Source: JAFDCJ01 sp049669725 (lineage in GTDB: Bacteria > Desulfobacterota > Desulfobacteria > Desulfobacterales > JAFDCJ01). Taken from it: a DNA stretch of 24,773 nt. Within the stretch, counting starts at the first letter, position 1. Every line of letters begins with the position of its first letter. This document shows, piece by piece, positions 1 to 7,773 of this stretch. The notes beneath the pieces are model-generated. The model was given only the letters and a program-made list of their open reading frames with translations. It was not told the origin of the DNA and did not search any database. The stretch lies in the NCBI GenBank assembly GCA_049669725.1, contig JBATKU010000333.1, positions 1 through 24,773 on the forward strand, read 5' to 3'. The position numbers were made by a program, and so were the translations under genes.

Positions 1-1
1 T

Positions 2-262
2 TCAGAAAAAATGGCTATGAAAATTGGCAAAGAAACCAGATTTGATTGGATTATGGAGCGCCACTGGCGACAGATGGCCGATCAACTCGACCTAAAATTT
101 TCCTATCTTAAAACACTGTTGAAGGAGATGGCCGAAATACTCGAAAAAGTTGCGGTAGAAATGGCAGACGCCATTATGTCGGAATACAACGGGAAAAAGA
201 CGATTCAAAAAATCTGCGAAATCATAAACACCCACATCACGCATGTAAGGACCTATCTTTAG
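2..262 (+). CDS. HipA-like kinase, C-terminal fragment (partial at window start)
   Basis: The reading frame is open from the first bases of the window and ends at the TAG at 260-262, so only about 86 C-terminal residues are present and the start lies outside. The visible part is highly helical and begins with a KMAMKIGKETRF segment followed by a HW..MA..L pattern. This resembles the end of HipA-family toxin kinases, in which a 'KIG/ING..R' strand precedes a C-terminal helical bundle. HipA proteins are Ser/Thr kinases of type II toxin-antitoxin pairs. No catalytic residue lies in this piece, so the assignment rests only on the C-terminal pattern. An HTH antitoxin partner would be expected upstream, outside the window. 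The next gene runs in the opposite direction, so the two converge. Confidence 0.5.
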   Translation, partial: SEKMAMKIGKETRFDWIMERHWRQMADQLDLKFSYLKTLLKEMAEILEKVAVEMADAIMSEYNGKKTIQKICEIINTHITHVRTYL

Positions 263-332
263 ATTGCGCCTTTTCTTCACAAGCACTTCATTTTAGTCTT
301 GCTGAACCCCATAATATTCGATCTCCCTTTGC

Positions 333-1487
333 TCATTCAAAATGCACGGGTAACTCCAACGAATCATCGAGCTCCGGGCGGTCGGAGGGGTTGTCTTTTT
401 TGAACACCAGAATCCCCCGACCGGCTGCGGCCGGCTCTTTAAAGTTGAGGGTGCCTTCGAAGGGCACAAATTCTTTGGTCATCCATTGGCCCCGGGCCGT
501 GACGAATCCCCGGGCAATGATGCGGCCTTTGGGGTCCTTTAAGACAAGCGGAAAGTCGCCCTCAAAAAACCAGGTGCCCCGGGCCCGGCCCCGGATTATC
601 AGTGGTGAGCTGATAACGCCTCCCGGTTTGGGCGATTCCACCATAATGAATTCGTCCCGGCAGTTGCCGGCCGGCCGGACCTTCTCCAGCCGGGTGGCAT
701 AAAAGGCGGCGCTGTAATCGGCCCCGAAACCGTCCGACGGGACTGGGCCGATATTGCCGACCAGGGACATAAAGAGGGGGGTGTAGGGTTTGGCCCCGGG
801 CAGCGCTTTTTGATAGGCTGATGCAATCTGTTCGAGGGCCGGTGATTTCCCCATAAGCCAGTGTTCGGTCTTTCTTGAGCACGGTAAAAAAGATCTCACC
901 TCATGGCCGATGGTGACCCAGCCTTCCAGCACCTGTTCCTGTCTTGCATCCGACTTTGAAGGGGTTAATTTACCGTCGGTGAACCGCAGCTGGATCTCTT
1001 TGCGGACCGAGGGCGGGGCGCTCATCGGCTCGGTGGGCCGGCGGTCAAGATAGTGGGCCTGCACGAGGCCGTCGTCGAACTTGACAAACTGGGCGATGAT
1101 ACGATCGCCCAGCAGATAGCCGGCCGTCCCTCTGTAGCTGCCATTTTGATTGATGGCCGCGGCGATGTAGTAGAATGTACCGGATCCACCAGGATCGTAG
1201 ATGATGACCACCACCGCGTCCTCATCACCATCATGGTCAAGATCGCCAAAGAGCGGCCGGCCGAATGCAGTCGCCCTGATCCTGGCTGCCGAACCGGGCG
1301 CTGCTTTGATTTCGGAACTCCCGTTGATCAGTGTTACGGCATGATCCTCGATGGTATAGGTCGTATTCAAGGGATCGGAACCCGGTGATGCGGATGGACC
1401 AATGGTATTCTTCTGACCACCGGCACACGCGCTGCCAATGATGGCCAGCAGAAAGAAACCAATAACCTGTAGTAGATGCCTGGTCAT
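333..1487 (-). CDS. Lipoprotein with EF-hand-like segment and C-terminal Gmad2-like domain
   Basis: A 384-residue exported lipoprotein. The N-terminus has a charged start, a hydrophobic stretch and a lipobox-like IGSAC (Cys at about residue 21). About residues 80-90 contain DLDHDGDED, an EF-hand/VCBS-like calcium-binding loop. The middle, around residues 190-260, carries GHEVRSFLPC...HWL and a PLFMSLVGNI strand, resembling the OB-like domain seen in some NlpE/META-type envelope lipoproteins. The last 100 residues start with MVESPKPGGVISSPLIIRGRA and read as a Gmad2-type immunoglobulin-like domain. It lies 13 nt after the stop of the 4Fe-4S gene, with an AGGA just before its ATG, so the two are probably co-transcribed. 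Role unknown; an envelope binding or stress-sensing protein is plausible. Export and architecture are visible; function is not. Confidence 0.75.
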   Translation of the reverse strand: MTRHLLQVIGFFLLAIIGSACAGGQKNTIGPSASPGSDPLNTTYTIEDHAVTLINGSSEIKAAPGSAARIRATAFGRPLFGDLDHDGDEDAVVVIIYDPGGSGTFYYIAAAINQNGSYRGTAGYLLGDRIIAQFVKFDDGLVQAHYLDRRPTEPMSAPPSVRKEIQLRFTDGKLTPSKSDARQEQVLEGWVTIGHEVRSFLPCSRKTEHWLMGKSPALEQIASAYQKALPGAKPYTPLFMSLVGNIGPVPSDGFGADYSAAFYATRLEKVRPAGNCRDEFIMVESPKPGGVISSPLIIRGRARGTWFFEGDFPLVLKDPKGRIIARGFVTARGQWMTKEFVPFEGTLNFKEPAAAGRGILVFKKDNPSDRPELDDSLELPVHFE

Positions 1488-1500
1488 GATCCTGTCGCCT

Positions 1501-2649
1501 TTATGCCCGGCGCAGCCTCGGGGGCATGATAAATACCCGCCTCAGTCCCTCCTGGAGCGATATAGCCTCCTCCGGGCAAAAGTGGGAGCAGACCCCGCAG
1601 CCCAGGCAGGCGCTCTCATCGCGCTGGGCCACGCCCTCGGCATTCAGATCGATGGCGTCGGTGGGGCAGCGCTCCACGCATATCCCGCAGCCGGTGCAGT
1701 CTTCTTCAGCAATCACCGCAAGATGGTAAGTGGAATTGATCATCGGCAGAGTGCCGCTGCGCCAGAGCTCCAGGGTATCACAGCAATCTTTGCAGCAGTT
1801 GCAGATGCTGGTTTCGGGGCTGGTTTCCCGGGATCCTGGATGAAAGGCCTTGTGGATCAGTCCGGCGTTTTCGGCCTCTTGCATAATCTTGCGGGCTTCT
1901 TCCTTGGAGATTTTTTGGGCAAACCCCTGGGCTGCCGTGTGGCGGGCGGATTTTCCGAAGGTAAAGCAGTTTAAAGTAGGTGCGGCGGTGTCGCAGGCAT
2001 CGCCCAGCAGGTTGCGCCGCTGGCGGCAAAAGCAGTGGCCGACGGCAATGTCGTCAAATTTGTTGATGATGTCCTCCACCGTCTGGCTGGGCAGGATAAA
2101 TTCTTCAGGGACTTCTATGCTACGGTCAACCGGGATGATCTTAACGGGGCTGCCGTCTTCGGTCGTCCGGGTGGGTACGGTGCGGTCTGCTGCCGGAGCG
2201 CTGCTAAACAAAGGCGCAATCGCATCGTAGTTATCCTGGATCTGGTCACGGAGCTCGGCCAGCAACTTTTCGAACAACCGGGCCAGGTCTTTTTCTGCCT
2301 GGCTGCCAGTGAGCGGCACCATGAATTTATATTCCATCACCCCCACCAGCATCAGCGGCAACAGGCGATAGATCATGGTACCGGCTGAACTCGGCTGATT
2401 AAAGACCAGCCCTTTTTGCGCCAGGCTGGTTGCCAGCTGCCCGACTTTATCGGCTGAAAATCCGCTCGATTCCACGAGTTGGTCAGCCGTCTGCGAGGGC
2501 TTGTCGCGAAATGAATATATAAGGTCGAGCTCTTCTTCGTTCTCCCCCACAACGGCCTGGACGATTGCAACGGCAGTATCACTTACCGGAAATTGAACCA
2601 TTCCCTGCCTGCAGATCACTTCCGCTGCCCTTTTGAACTTTTCTTTCAT
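1501..2649 (-). CDS. 4Fe-4S ferredoxin-domain protein with N-terminal winged-helix-like region
   Basis: Cytoplasmic 382-residue protein. The C-terminus has two classical 4Fe-4S motifs, CTGCGICVERCP (about residue 318) and CLGCGVCSHFCP (about residue 348), as in 2[4Fe-4S] ferredoxins. Further cysteine groups, GHCFCRQRR and CNCCKDCC, lie between the N-terminal half and the ferredoxin domain and could bind another metal centre. The first 100 residues contain a predicted helical/winged-helix-like segment (SQTADQLVESSGFSADKVGQ). This architecture is familiar from anaerobic Desulfobacterota, but its partner is unknown. An in-frame codon exists 30 nt further upstream; I chose the ATG at 2649 because GGGAGG lies about 10 nt before it, whereas the same motif is only 1 nt from the ATG at 2658. 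A palindrome at 2698-2714 lies upstream. Electron transfer or redox sensing is inferred. Confidence 0.85.
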   Translation of the reverse strand: MKEKFKRAAEVICRQGMVQFPVSDTAVAIVQAVVGENEEELDLIYSFRDKPSQTADQLVESSGFSADKVGQLATSLAQKGLVFNQPSSAGTMIYRLLPLMLVGVMEYKFMVPLTGSQAEKDLARLFEKLLAELRDQIQDNYDAIAPLFSSAPAADRTVPTRTTEDGSPVKIIPVDRSIEVPEEFILPSQTVEDIINKFDDIAVGHCFCRQRRNLLGDACDTAAPTLNCFTFGKSARHTAAQGFAQKISKEEARKIMQEAENAGLIHKAFHPGSRETSPETSICNCCKDCCDTLELWRSGTLPMINSTYHLAVIAEEDCTGCGICVERCPTDAIDLNAEGVAQRDESACLGCGVCSHFCPEEAISLQEGLRRVFIMPPRLRRA

Positions 2650-2697
2650 ACTGAACATACCTCCCTTATCTCTGATCAATGATAAATAACACTCCAG

Positions 2698-2714
2698 TTG
2701 TATCAGTAATACAA
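2698..2714. promoter_or_regulatory. Candidate operator, TTGTAT-N5-ATACAA palindrome
   Basis: A perfect 6-bp inverted repeat with a 5-bp spacer lies in the divergent region between the 4Fe-4S gene (start 2649) and the outer-membrane protein gene (start about 2833). Its core GTAT-N5-ATAC recurs in the promoter of the MarR-type gene at 20739-20751. The geometry suits a dimeric winged-helix repressor. The palindrome is seen; binding is inferred. Confidence 0.4.
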
Positions 2715-2832
2715 TTAAAAGGTCAACGGCGGATGCAGTTCCGCGTTATAAAGCAGTGGACTATAGGTATTGAAAAAAATCGGGATATATGTTCTGGTTA
2801 AACGGAAACGATTTCAGAAAGATTTCATTGCG

Positions 2833-4137
2833 ATGATCAAACGCACCTGCTGGATAATTATAGTTTTGCTGATCCTCATGTCGGCACCCCGCCTGTGCGT
2901 CGGCCAGGATATTTTCGTCGGTCCTGAGGGTAAATTCGAAGAACAGACCCTGAGTGTCCCCTACGCCTTTTACAATGAAGCCTTTGGATTCGCGGTGGCT
3001 TATGCCCACGGCAAGGTCGGCTACCCCCAGAAACAATCGGCTATTTTGGGAACCGTCATGGCCGGGACGAAGGGCTCGATCATGGGGTTTATTATCGGCC
3101 GGAACCTGCGCCTTCCCTGGTCGGAGCGCCTGTTTCTGGATCCCATCGCCCAGATCGGTTATTTTAAGGATGCCGATAGTTATACCGACGGCAATCCTGA
3201 TTTTCCCGATGAGCGTGCCGGCAGCAACGGTTCGGATGAAGATAATTATATCGAAGGCGACGGCTGGGATAATTTTTTCCGCCTGCGATTCAAATATCTG
3301 CTGCCCATGGGCCATGGCAAAGACACGATCATCAATACCTATGTAATTGACCGGGGAATGCTGAAATCCGGCGCCACCGGGGCCACATCCTGGAACCCCC
3401 TGACCAGCGGCCGGACCTATTTCGAGCTGCTCCCTTTTTACCGCTCGCAGGAAATCAATGGGGATGATGGAGACATCGATGTCAAGACCAACGGCCTGGA
3501 ATTCTCATTGTTTCGCGACAACCGGGATTTTGTTCCCAATCCTTCCAAAGGCAGCGCCCTCCGGCTTGACGTTACCAGGGATTTCGGCTGGCTTAACAGT
3601 TCCGATTCATGGACGGTGGTTCAGACCGAGTTTGATAAATATTTCTCCCTGGGACCGTCAGAGACCTTCAGACAGCGGGTGATTGCCTTTGATTTCTGGA
3701 CGGCCTATTCACCGACCTGGGAAGTTGAGGGCGTTAGGGACGGTCAGGAAATCATATCCAACCGCCCGCCGGCCTATGCCGGTGCCACCCTGGGCGGCAT
3801 TTGACGAATGCGTGCCTTCCCGTCCCAGCGATTCAGTGACAAAGCATCGATCTATTACGCCCTGGAATACCGTATGATCCCTAAATGGAATCCGTTCAAC
3901 AATTGGCCCTGGCTGCAAAAATATATCGGGATCGAGTGGCTGCAGATTGTGCCATTTGTGGAGGTAGGTCGGGTGGCCCCCAGCTGGAATATTAATGATT
4001 TGCACAGCGACATGAAATGGGATGCCGGCCTGGGGCTGCGGTTGTGGGCCAAAGGCCTGGTGGCCCGTATCGATGTGGCCGGGTCGGATGAAGGCTTCGG
4101 TGTGGCCATGATGGTCAGCCAGCCGTTCCAGTTCTGA
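2833..4137 (+). pseudogene. BamA/TamA-like (surface antigen D15 type) outer-membrane beta-barrel, interrupted by in-frame TGA
   Basis: Read in one frame, the protein would be 434 residues: a signal peptide (MIKRTCWIIIVLLILM...), then repeated amphipathic strands with aromatic residues, ending in a C-terminal Phe (PFQF) as expected for Bam-inserted barrels. A TGA at 3802-3804 (codon 324) splits it into 323 and 110 residues with no frame change. The break falls in ATLGGI*RMRAFPSQRF, the place of the 'GG..R.RGY/F' motif that Omp85/D15 barrels carry. A Trp codon (TGG to TGA) is the simplest ancestral state. The downstream part keeps good coding character up to 4137, so the event is recent, or a sequencing error, or the stop is read through. 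I chose the ATG at 2833 because it gives a clean signal peptide; a TTG at 2770 in the same frame is possible. Confidence 0.75.
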
Positions 4138-4156
4138 TTACCAGAGAAAATTCTCA

Positions 4157-4260
4157 CCGCAAAGATCGCAGAGTTAATTTAATTTATGTTTTCCGCTGAG
4201 ACGCCGGAAAACATAAAAAAATAAACCCTTTGCTTACTTTGCGCCTGGTGATTAAATCAA
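4157..4260. repeat. Dispersed hairpin repeat, copy 1 (13-bp perfect stem)
   Basis: Core hairpin at 4183-4217: left arm TTTATGTTTTCCG, loop CTGAGACGC, right arm perfectly complementary. It is flanked by CTCACCGCAAAG and CGCAGAG on the left and CTTTGCGCC..GGTGA on the right, giving a wider imperfect palindrome. It lies between the convergent outer-membrane and DUF3786 genes. The same loop with different stem bases occurs at 8872-8906 and, in the opposite orientation, at 9050-9084. Confidence 0.8.
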
Positions 4261-4277
4261 ATGGTTTGCATTGAGGG

Positions 4278-5102
4278 CTATCGGAAGGTTTCCGCTTCCG
4301 GAAATCCGTGTCTCAGGGCGAGTTTTTCAAACATCTGCGCCATCCCCGCCCCCAGCGAAAAGACCGATCCGATATCGAGATTGTCGTCCGCGATTTTATC
4401 GAAGAAAAGATTGAGACTGGATTCCAGACCGTCCTCGGGCTTCCAGTAGCATATCATCATCGGAATCCGAGGAAGGGGGTGCAATACCACGGAGATATCG
4501 GATTCGAACTGCTCTTCCACCTGCCGGCCGCTGAATATATGAACCAGATCGTCAAAAAGATCGGTATAGGTGTCGGCCACCTTTTTCATAGGTTCTTCAC
4601 AACGTTTCTGAAACAGGGAATAGCGCTCCTGACCCTCTTTTAACTCACGGAAGGATGCCCAATTGCCGGAAGCCGGCAGGCCTTTGCCATAAAGGACGTA
4701 TGAAAAAAACGGACCGGCGACCCAGGGGTTCACATGGATGTCGGCGTAAAGCTTGCCGTGGCTATCGACGCTGAAATTTTTTCCCAGCACTTTCAGCGTC
4801 AGCCGGTTGCCCGAGAAATCAGCGCCGATTCTTTTAGCGGCGGCCGCCAGGTCAATACTGGCGATCCTGTCCTGCAGCTTTTGCATGTTTTCATCCCGTT
4901 CCTGTTCGATCGAACGGCGGTTTGCGGAATCCCCCCTGAAACGCGCAATTGTTTCCCGATCCAGCTTCGGGCATTGGTCGAGCTGCTTGTTGCCCGTGAA
5001 AACCGCACCGGCAAATGCCAGGCAGGTCTTTTCACCGCACTCGCGGCAATTGGATTTGTCCAGCAACTGAAAAATTTCCATGGCGTTTTTCGGATGAGGC
5101 AT
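4278..5102 (-). CDS. Fe-S cluster / DUF3786 domain protein
   Basis: A 274-residue cytoplasmic protein. Residues 19-45 contain CRECGEKTC and, after 16 more residues, QCP. The spacing Cys-X2-Cys-X4-Cys-X16-Cys is that of the small Fe-S domain (PF04060 type) found in corrinoid/Fe-S proteins and related electron carriers. The rest, with NPWVAGPFFSYVLYGKG and the conserved HPLPRIPMMICYWKPEDG stretch, matches the DUF3786 family common in anaerobes of the acetyl-CoA-pathway type. DUF3786 has no firmly known function. The frame extends upstream to 5318, but those 72 residues look non-coding. I chose the ATG at 5102 because AAGGA lies about 11 nt before it and the Fe-S family usually starts just before its first cysteine. 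It converges on the outer-membrane gene. Confidence 0.8.
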   Translation of the reverse strand: MPHPKNAMEIFQLLDKSNCRECGEKTCLAFAGAVFTGNKQLDQCPKLDRETIARFRGDSANRRSIEQERDENMQKLQDRIASIDLAAAAKRIGADFSGNRLTLKVLGKNFSVDSHGKLYADIHVNPWVAGPFFSYVLYGKGLPASGNWASFRELKEGQERYSLFQKRCEEPMKKVADTYTDLFDDLVHIFSGRQVEEQFESDISVVLHPLPRIPMMICYWKPEDGLESSLNLFFDKIADDNLDIGSVFSLGAGMAQMFEKLALRHGFPEAETFR

Positions 5103-5480
5103 ATGGTTTTTATCCTTTGTACCGCTTTCTAAATGATGTTCCGAAATACGAAATTGCAGTTTAAGTGTCTGAAGACAATAACGTTGGAATACCAAAACGT
5201 TTTTTTGACAAGCAATAGATTGGCAGTCCAACACAATATTTTTAAGGTACAAATCATGGTGCGGTTTGTCAACGCTCACCGAGATAGGGTCAAAGCCAAA
5301 TGACAGGCTATATGCCACTGCGGAGTATTATATGACGATTTTAGAAAGAAAAGGTTGAATTGAAGCCTGCATGATATTAAGTAGAATCCCGATTGGTTTT
5401 TAACTCAATTGGGGTCATATGTCTTGGAGTTTGGTGGGAAACCTTTCGAATCTGGTTTTAATTGAAGAATGGAGGTCAAT
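5103..5480. other. Divergent intergenic region with two TTGG-N4-CCAA palindromes
   Basis: No convincing gene lies between the DUF3786 gene and the serine hydrolase gene. Two 12-bp palindromes of the same form, TTGG-AATA-CCAA at 5184-5195 and TTGG-CAGT-CCAA at 5220-5231, start 36 bp apart, about 80-130 bp upstream of the DUF3786 start. A small palindrome, TGTCTGAAGACA, lies just before them. They could be operator half-pairs for the DUF3786 gene. The remaining DNA shows nothing clear. Confidence 0.4.
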
Positions 5481-6905
5481 ATGAAGCGCGGCGTAAAAAT
5501 TGTTCTAATCGGATTTGCAGTTGTATTGATCGCAGCGGTGGCAGCCGGTGGCTGGCTTTACACTAAAGCCATACCCATCGGAACCGGCTATGTCGCCAAA
5601 TACCTGTGTTCAAGTACATTTATTTCAGATAGAGATCCGGAAATAGTGTTTTCAGAAGATGTTGCGCCGGTGAATCCTCTGGCCAGTATGGTAAATTACA
5701 AAATAGACCGGACGCAAAAAACCGTGACCTCCAACTCATTTGGACTGTTTGGTTTGACCGCCATATACCGCGAAGGCTGCGGCTGTTCTTTGGTTATTGG
5801 AACCACGGCTGATCAAATGTCTCGGCAGAAACTGGTGCCGCCGGATTTTAAGAAAAACCGACCCCAACATCCTGCTGACCTGGCCTGGCCGGCCGGAGGT
5901 CAGGGACCGGTTAATCCCTCTGCTGTGGGGGTTGACGCACAAGAACTTGAAAATGCCCTGGACGCCGCCTTTACCGAACCCGGACCCGAAAAACCGCGCA
6001 AAACCCGGGCCGTGGTGGTAATCTATGACGGTCAATTGATTGCGGAACGATACGCACCCGGGTTCGACAAAGAGATGCCCCTGCTGGGATGGTCGATGAG
6101 CAAGACCGTTACCAATGCCCTGGTCGGGATACTGGTCAGACAAAACCGGCTTGATATCATGAAACCCGCGCCGGTACCGGAATGGCAAAATGAGGGCGAT
6201 GCCCGTAAAAAAATTACCATAGACCAGCTGTTGCGGATGAGCAGTGGTTTAAAATTTGGGGAGGTTTACTTACCCCTTTATGATGTGACCTACATGTTAT
6301 ACGGCAGTCATGATTTTGCCGCCTACGCCGCCGCCAGACCTCTTGAGACTGAACCCGACACCAAATGGTACTATTCCAGCGGAACCGCCAACATCGTTGC
6401 CAGAATCGTGCGCCAGGCTATTGAAAAGGAAGATGATTACTATTACCGTTTCATCTATGATGAATTATTCGATAAGATCGGCATGTACAGCGCTCTCATC
6501 GAGCCGGATTCCTCCGGAACCTTTGTGGGATCGTCCTATACCTTCGCCACCCCCCGGGACTGGGCTCGATTCGGCCTTTTATACCTGCAGGATGGGGTCT
6601 GGCAGGGTGAGCGGATGTTTCCCGAAGGATGGGTTAAATACACCACCACTCCAACGCCTAAAGCACCCCGCGGCGAGTATGGTGCACACACCTGGCTTAA
6701 TGCCGGTTCAGCAAGCGATCCGGAGGACAGGAGATGGCCCGGCGCCCCCCGGGACGCATTTGCGGCCCTTGGCTTTCAGGAGCAGAAAGTCATAGTGATT
6801 CCTTCGCGAAAACTTGTGCTGGTTCGCTTCGGTGCCACCTCAGACAGGCAGACATGGAATACGGACGAATTTATAAAAAATATTCTGGCGTGTCTGCCTT
6901 CCTGA
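5481..6905 (+). CDS. Membrane-anchored serine hydrolase, beta-lactamase/PBP fold (6-aminohexanoate hydrolase-like)
   Basis: A 474-residue protein with one N-terminal membrane segment (about residues 7-26), which should place the catalytic domain in the periplasm. The SxxK motif is SMSK at residues 205-208 (serine nucleophile and general base), and YSSGT at 298-302 occupies the YxN/YSS position of class C beta-lactamase-like hydrolases. The domain of about 150 residues before it, with LCSSTFISDRDPE, is typical of the longer members of this family. Such proteins hydrolyse amides or esters; true antibiotic resistance is not implied. An in-frame ATG at 5469 is possible, but GGAGG at 5471-5475 sits 5 nt before the ATG at 5481 and decides the start. 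It is a single gene on the plus strand; the next gene begins about 90 nt later with its own ribosome site. Confidence 0.88.
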   Translation: MKRGVKIVLIGFAVVLIAAVAAGGWLYTKAIPIGTGYVAKYLCSSTFISDRDPEIVFSEDVAPVNPLASMVNYKIDRTQKTVTSNSFGLFGLTAIYREGCGCSLVIGTTADQMSRQKLVPPDFKKNRPQHPADLAWPAGGQGPVNPSAVGVDAQELENALDAAFTEPGPEKPRKTRAVVVIYDGQLIAERYAPGFDKEMPLLGWSMSKTVTNALVGILVRQNRLDIMKPAPVPEWQNEGDARKKITIDQLLRMSSGLKFGEVYLPLYDVTYMLYGSHDFAAYAAARPLETEPDTKWYYSSGTANIVARIVRQAIEKEDDYYYRFIYDELFDKIGMYSALIEPDSSGTFVGSSYTFATPRDWARFGLLYLQDGVWQGERMFPEGWVKYTTTPTPKAPRGEYGAHTWLNAGSASDPEDRRWPGAPRDAFAALGFQEQKVIVIPSRKLVLVRFGATSDRQTWNTDEFIKNILACLPS

Positions 6906-6997
6906 TGGGTTGACTGAAAAGCAAATTTAATTTGTTTTGATACTCAGGCTCTGGTATATCATAGGAATCTGGAGGTTGTGCAAAGAGGAGAATGACC

Positions 6998-7771
6998 ATG
7001 AAGGTTGCCATTTTAGCGGGAGGTTTTGGAACACGGTTGGCGGAAGAGACCGAGATCCGGCCCAAGCCGATGGTGGAAATCGGCGGCAAGCCCATCCTGT
7101 GGCACATTATGAAAATATATGCCCACTACGGTTTGAAGGATTTCGTCATCGCTCTGGGCTACAAGGGCGAGTATATCAAAAAATATATCGTCGACTATTG
7201 TTCCCTGACCAATAACCTGACGGTCAATATGAAAAACGGCCAAATTGAACGACACGACTGCAGCGACCTGGACTGGACCGTACAATTGATTGACACCGGG
7301 CTGAAAACCATGACCGGCGGGCGCATTAAGCGACTGGCGCCCTATGTCGGTGACGATACCTTTATGCTGACCTGGGGCGACGGGGTCGCTGACATTCAAC
7401 TGGACAAACTGCTGGCCTTTCACCGCTCCCACGGTAAACTGGCCACCCTGACGGCGGTGCGGCCGCCGGCAAGATACGGCCACCTGGAACTGGACGGCGA
7501 CCGCATCCAAGAATTTTCTGAAAAGCCCCAGACCCGGGAAGGCTGGATCAACGGCGCCTATTTTGTGCTGGAACCGGGTGTTTTCGACTACATCGAAAAC
7601 GATGCCACCCAATGGGAGAAAGAACCACTGGAAAATCTAGCCGCCGACGGGCAACTGATGGCCTACCGGCACACTTCCTTCTGGCAGTGCATGGACACCC
7701 TCAGGGAAAAATATATCCTTGAAAACTATTGGAATTCGGGCGACGCTCCCTGGCGGATCTGGAAAGGTTGA
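6998..7771 (+). CDS. rfbF: Glucose-1-phosphate cytidylyltransferase
   Basis: A 257-residue enzyme that converts glucose 1-phosphate and CTP to CDP-glucose and pyrophosphate, the first step of CDP-deoxysugar synthesis for O-antigen or similar polysaccharides. The N-terminus MKVAILAGGFGTRL has the nucleotide-binding GGxGTR loop, followed by RPKPMVEIGGKPILWH with the substrate-contacting Lys and the signature of RfbF. A metal-binding Asp lies in LTWGDGVAD. Length and sequence match the family closely. The ATG at 6998 is preferred over the ATG at 6992 because GAGGAG at 6985-6990 lies 7 nt before it and RfbF proteins begin MK(V/A)(V/I)ILAGG. Its stop codon overlaps or touches the start of the following SDR gene, so they are translationally linked. 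Confidence 0.95.
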   Translation: MKVAILAGGFGTRLAEETEIRPKPMVEIGGKPILWHIMKIYAHYGLKDFVIALGYKGEYIKKYIVDYCSLTNNLTVNMKNGQIERHDCSDLDWTVQLIDTGLKTMTGGRIKRLAPYVGDDTFMLTWGDGVADIQLDKLLAFHRSHGKLATLTAVRPPARYGHLELDGDRIQEFSEKPQTREGWINGAYFVLEPGVFDYIENDATQWEKEPLENLAADGQLMAYRHTSFWQCMDTLREKYILENYWNSGDAPWRIWKG

Positions 7772-7773
7772 TG

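Noticed and set aside
2761..3315. 184-codon minus-strand open frame opposite the outer-membrane gene
   Set aside because: It is an antisense shadow, without family motifs or a ribosome site.
3802..3860. Selenocysteine insertion at the TGA in the outer-membrane gene
   Set aside because: No stable stem-loop with a suitable apical loop follows the TGA at the needed distance, and a surface-antigen barrel is not a known selenoprotein type.
4183..4217. Rho-independent terminator for the outer-membrane gene
   Set aside because: The stem is AT-rich and is followed by an A-run rather than a T-run on the plus strand; it is better explained as a member of the dispersed hairpin family.
5103..5318. Upstream extension of the DUF3786 gene by 72 codons
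   Set aside because: The extra residues lack family character and cover the palindromes; the start at 5102 has a ribosome site and gives the expected N-terminus.
7013..7612. 199-codon minus-strand open frame opposite rfbF
   Set aside because: It is the antisense shadow of a gene with complete family motifs; there is no independent support.
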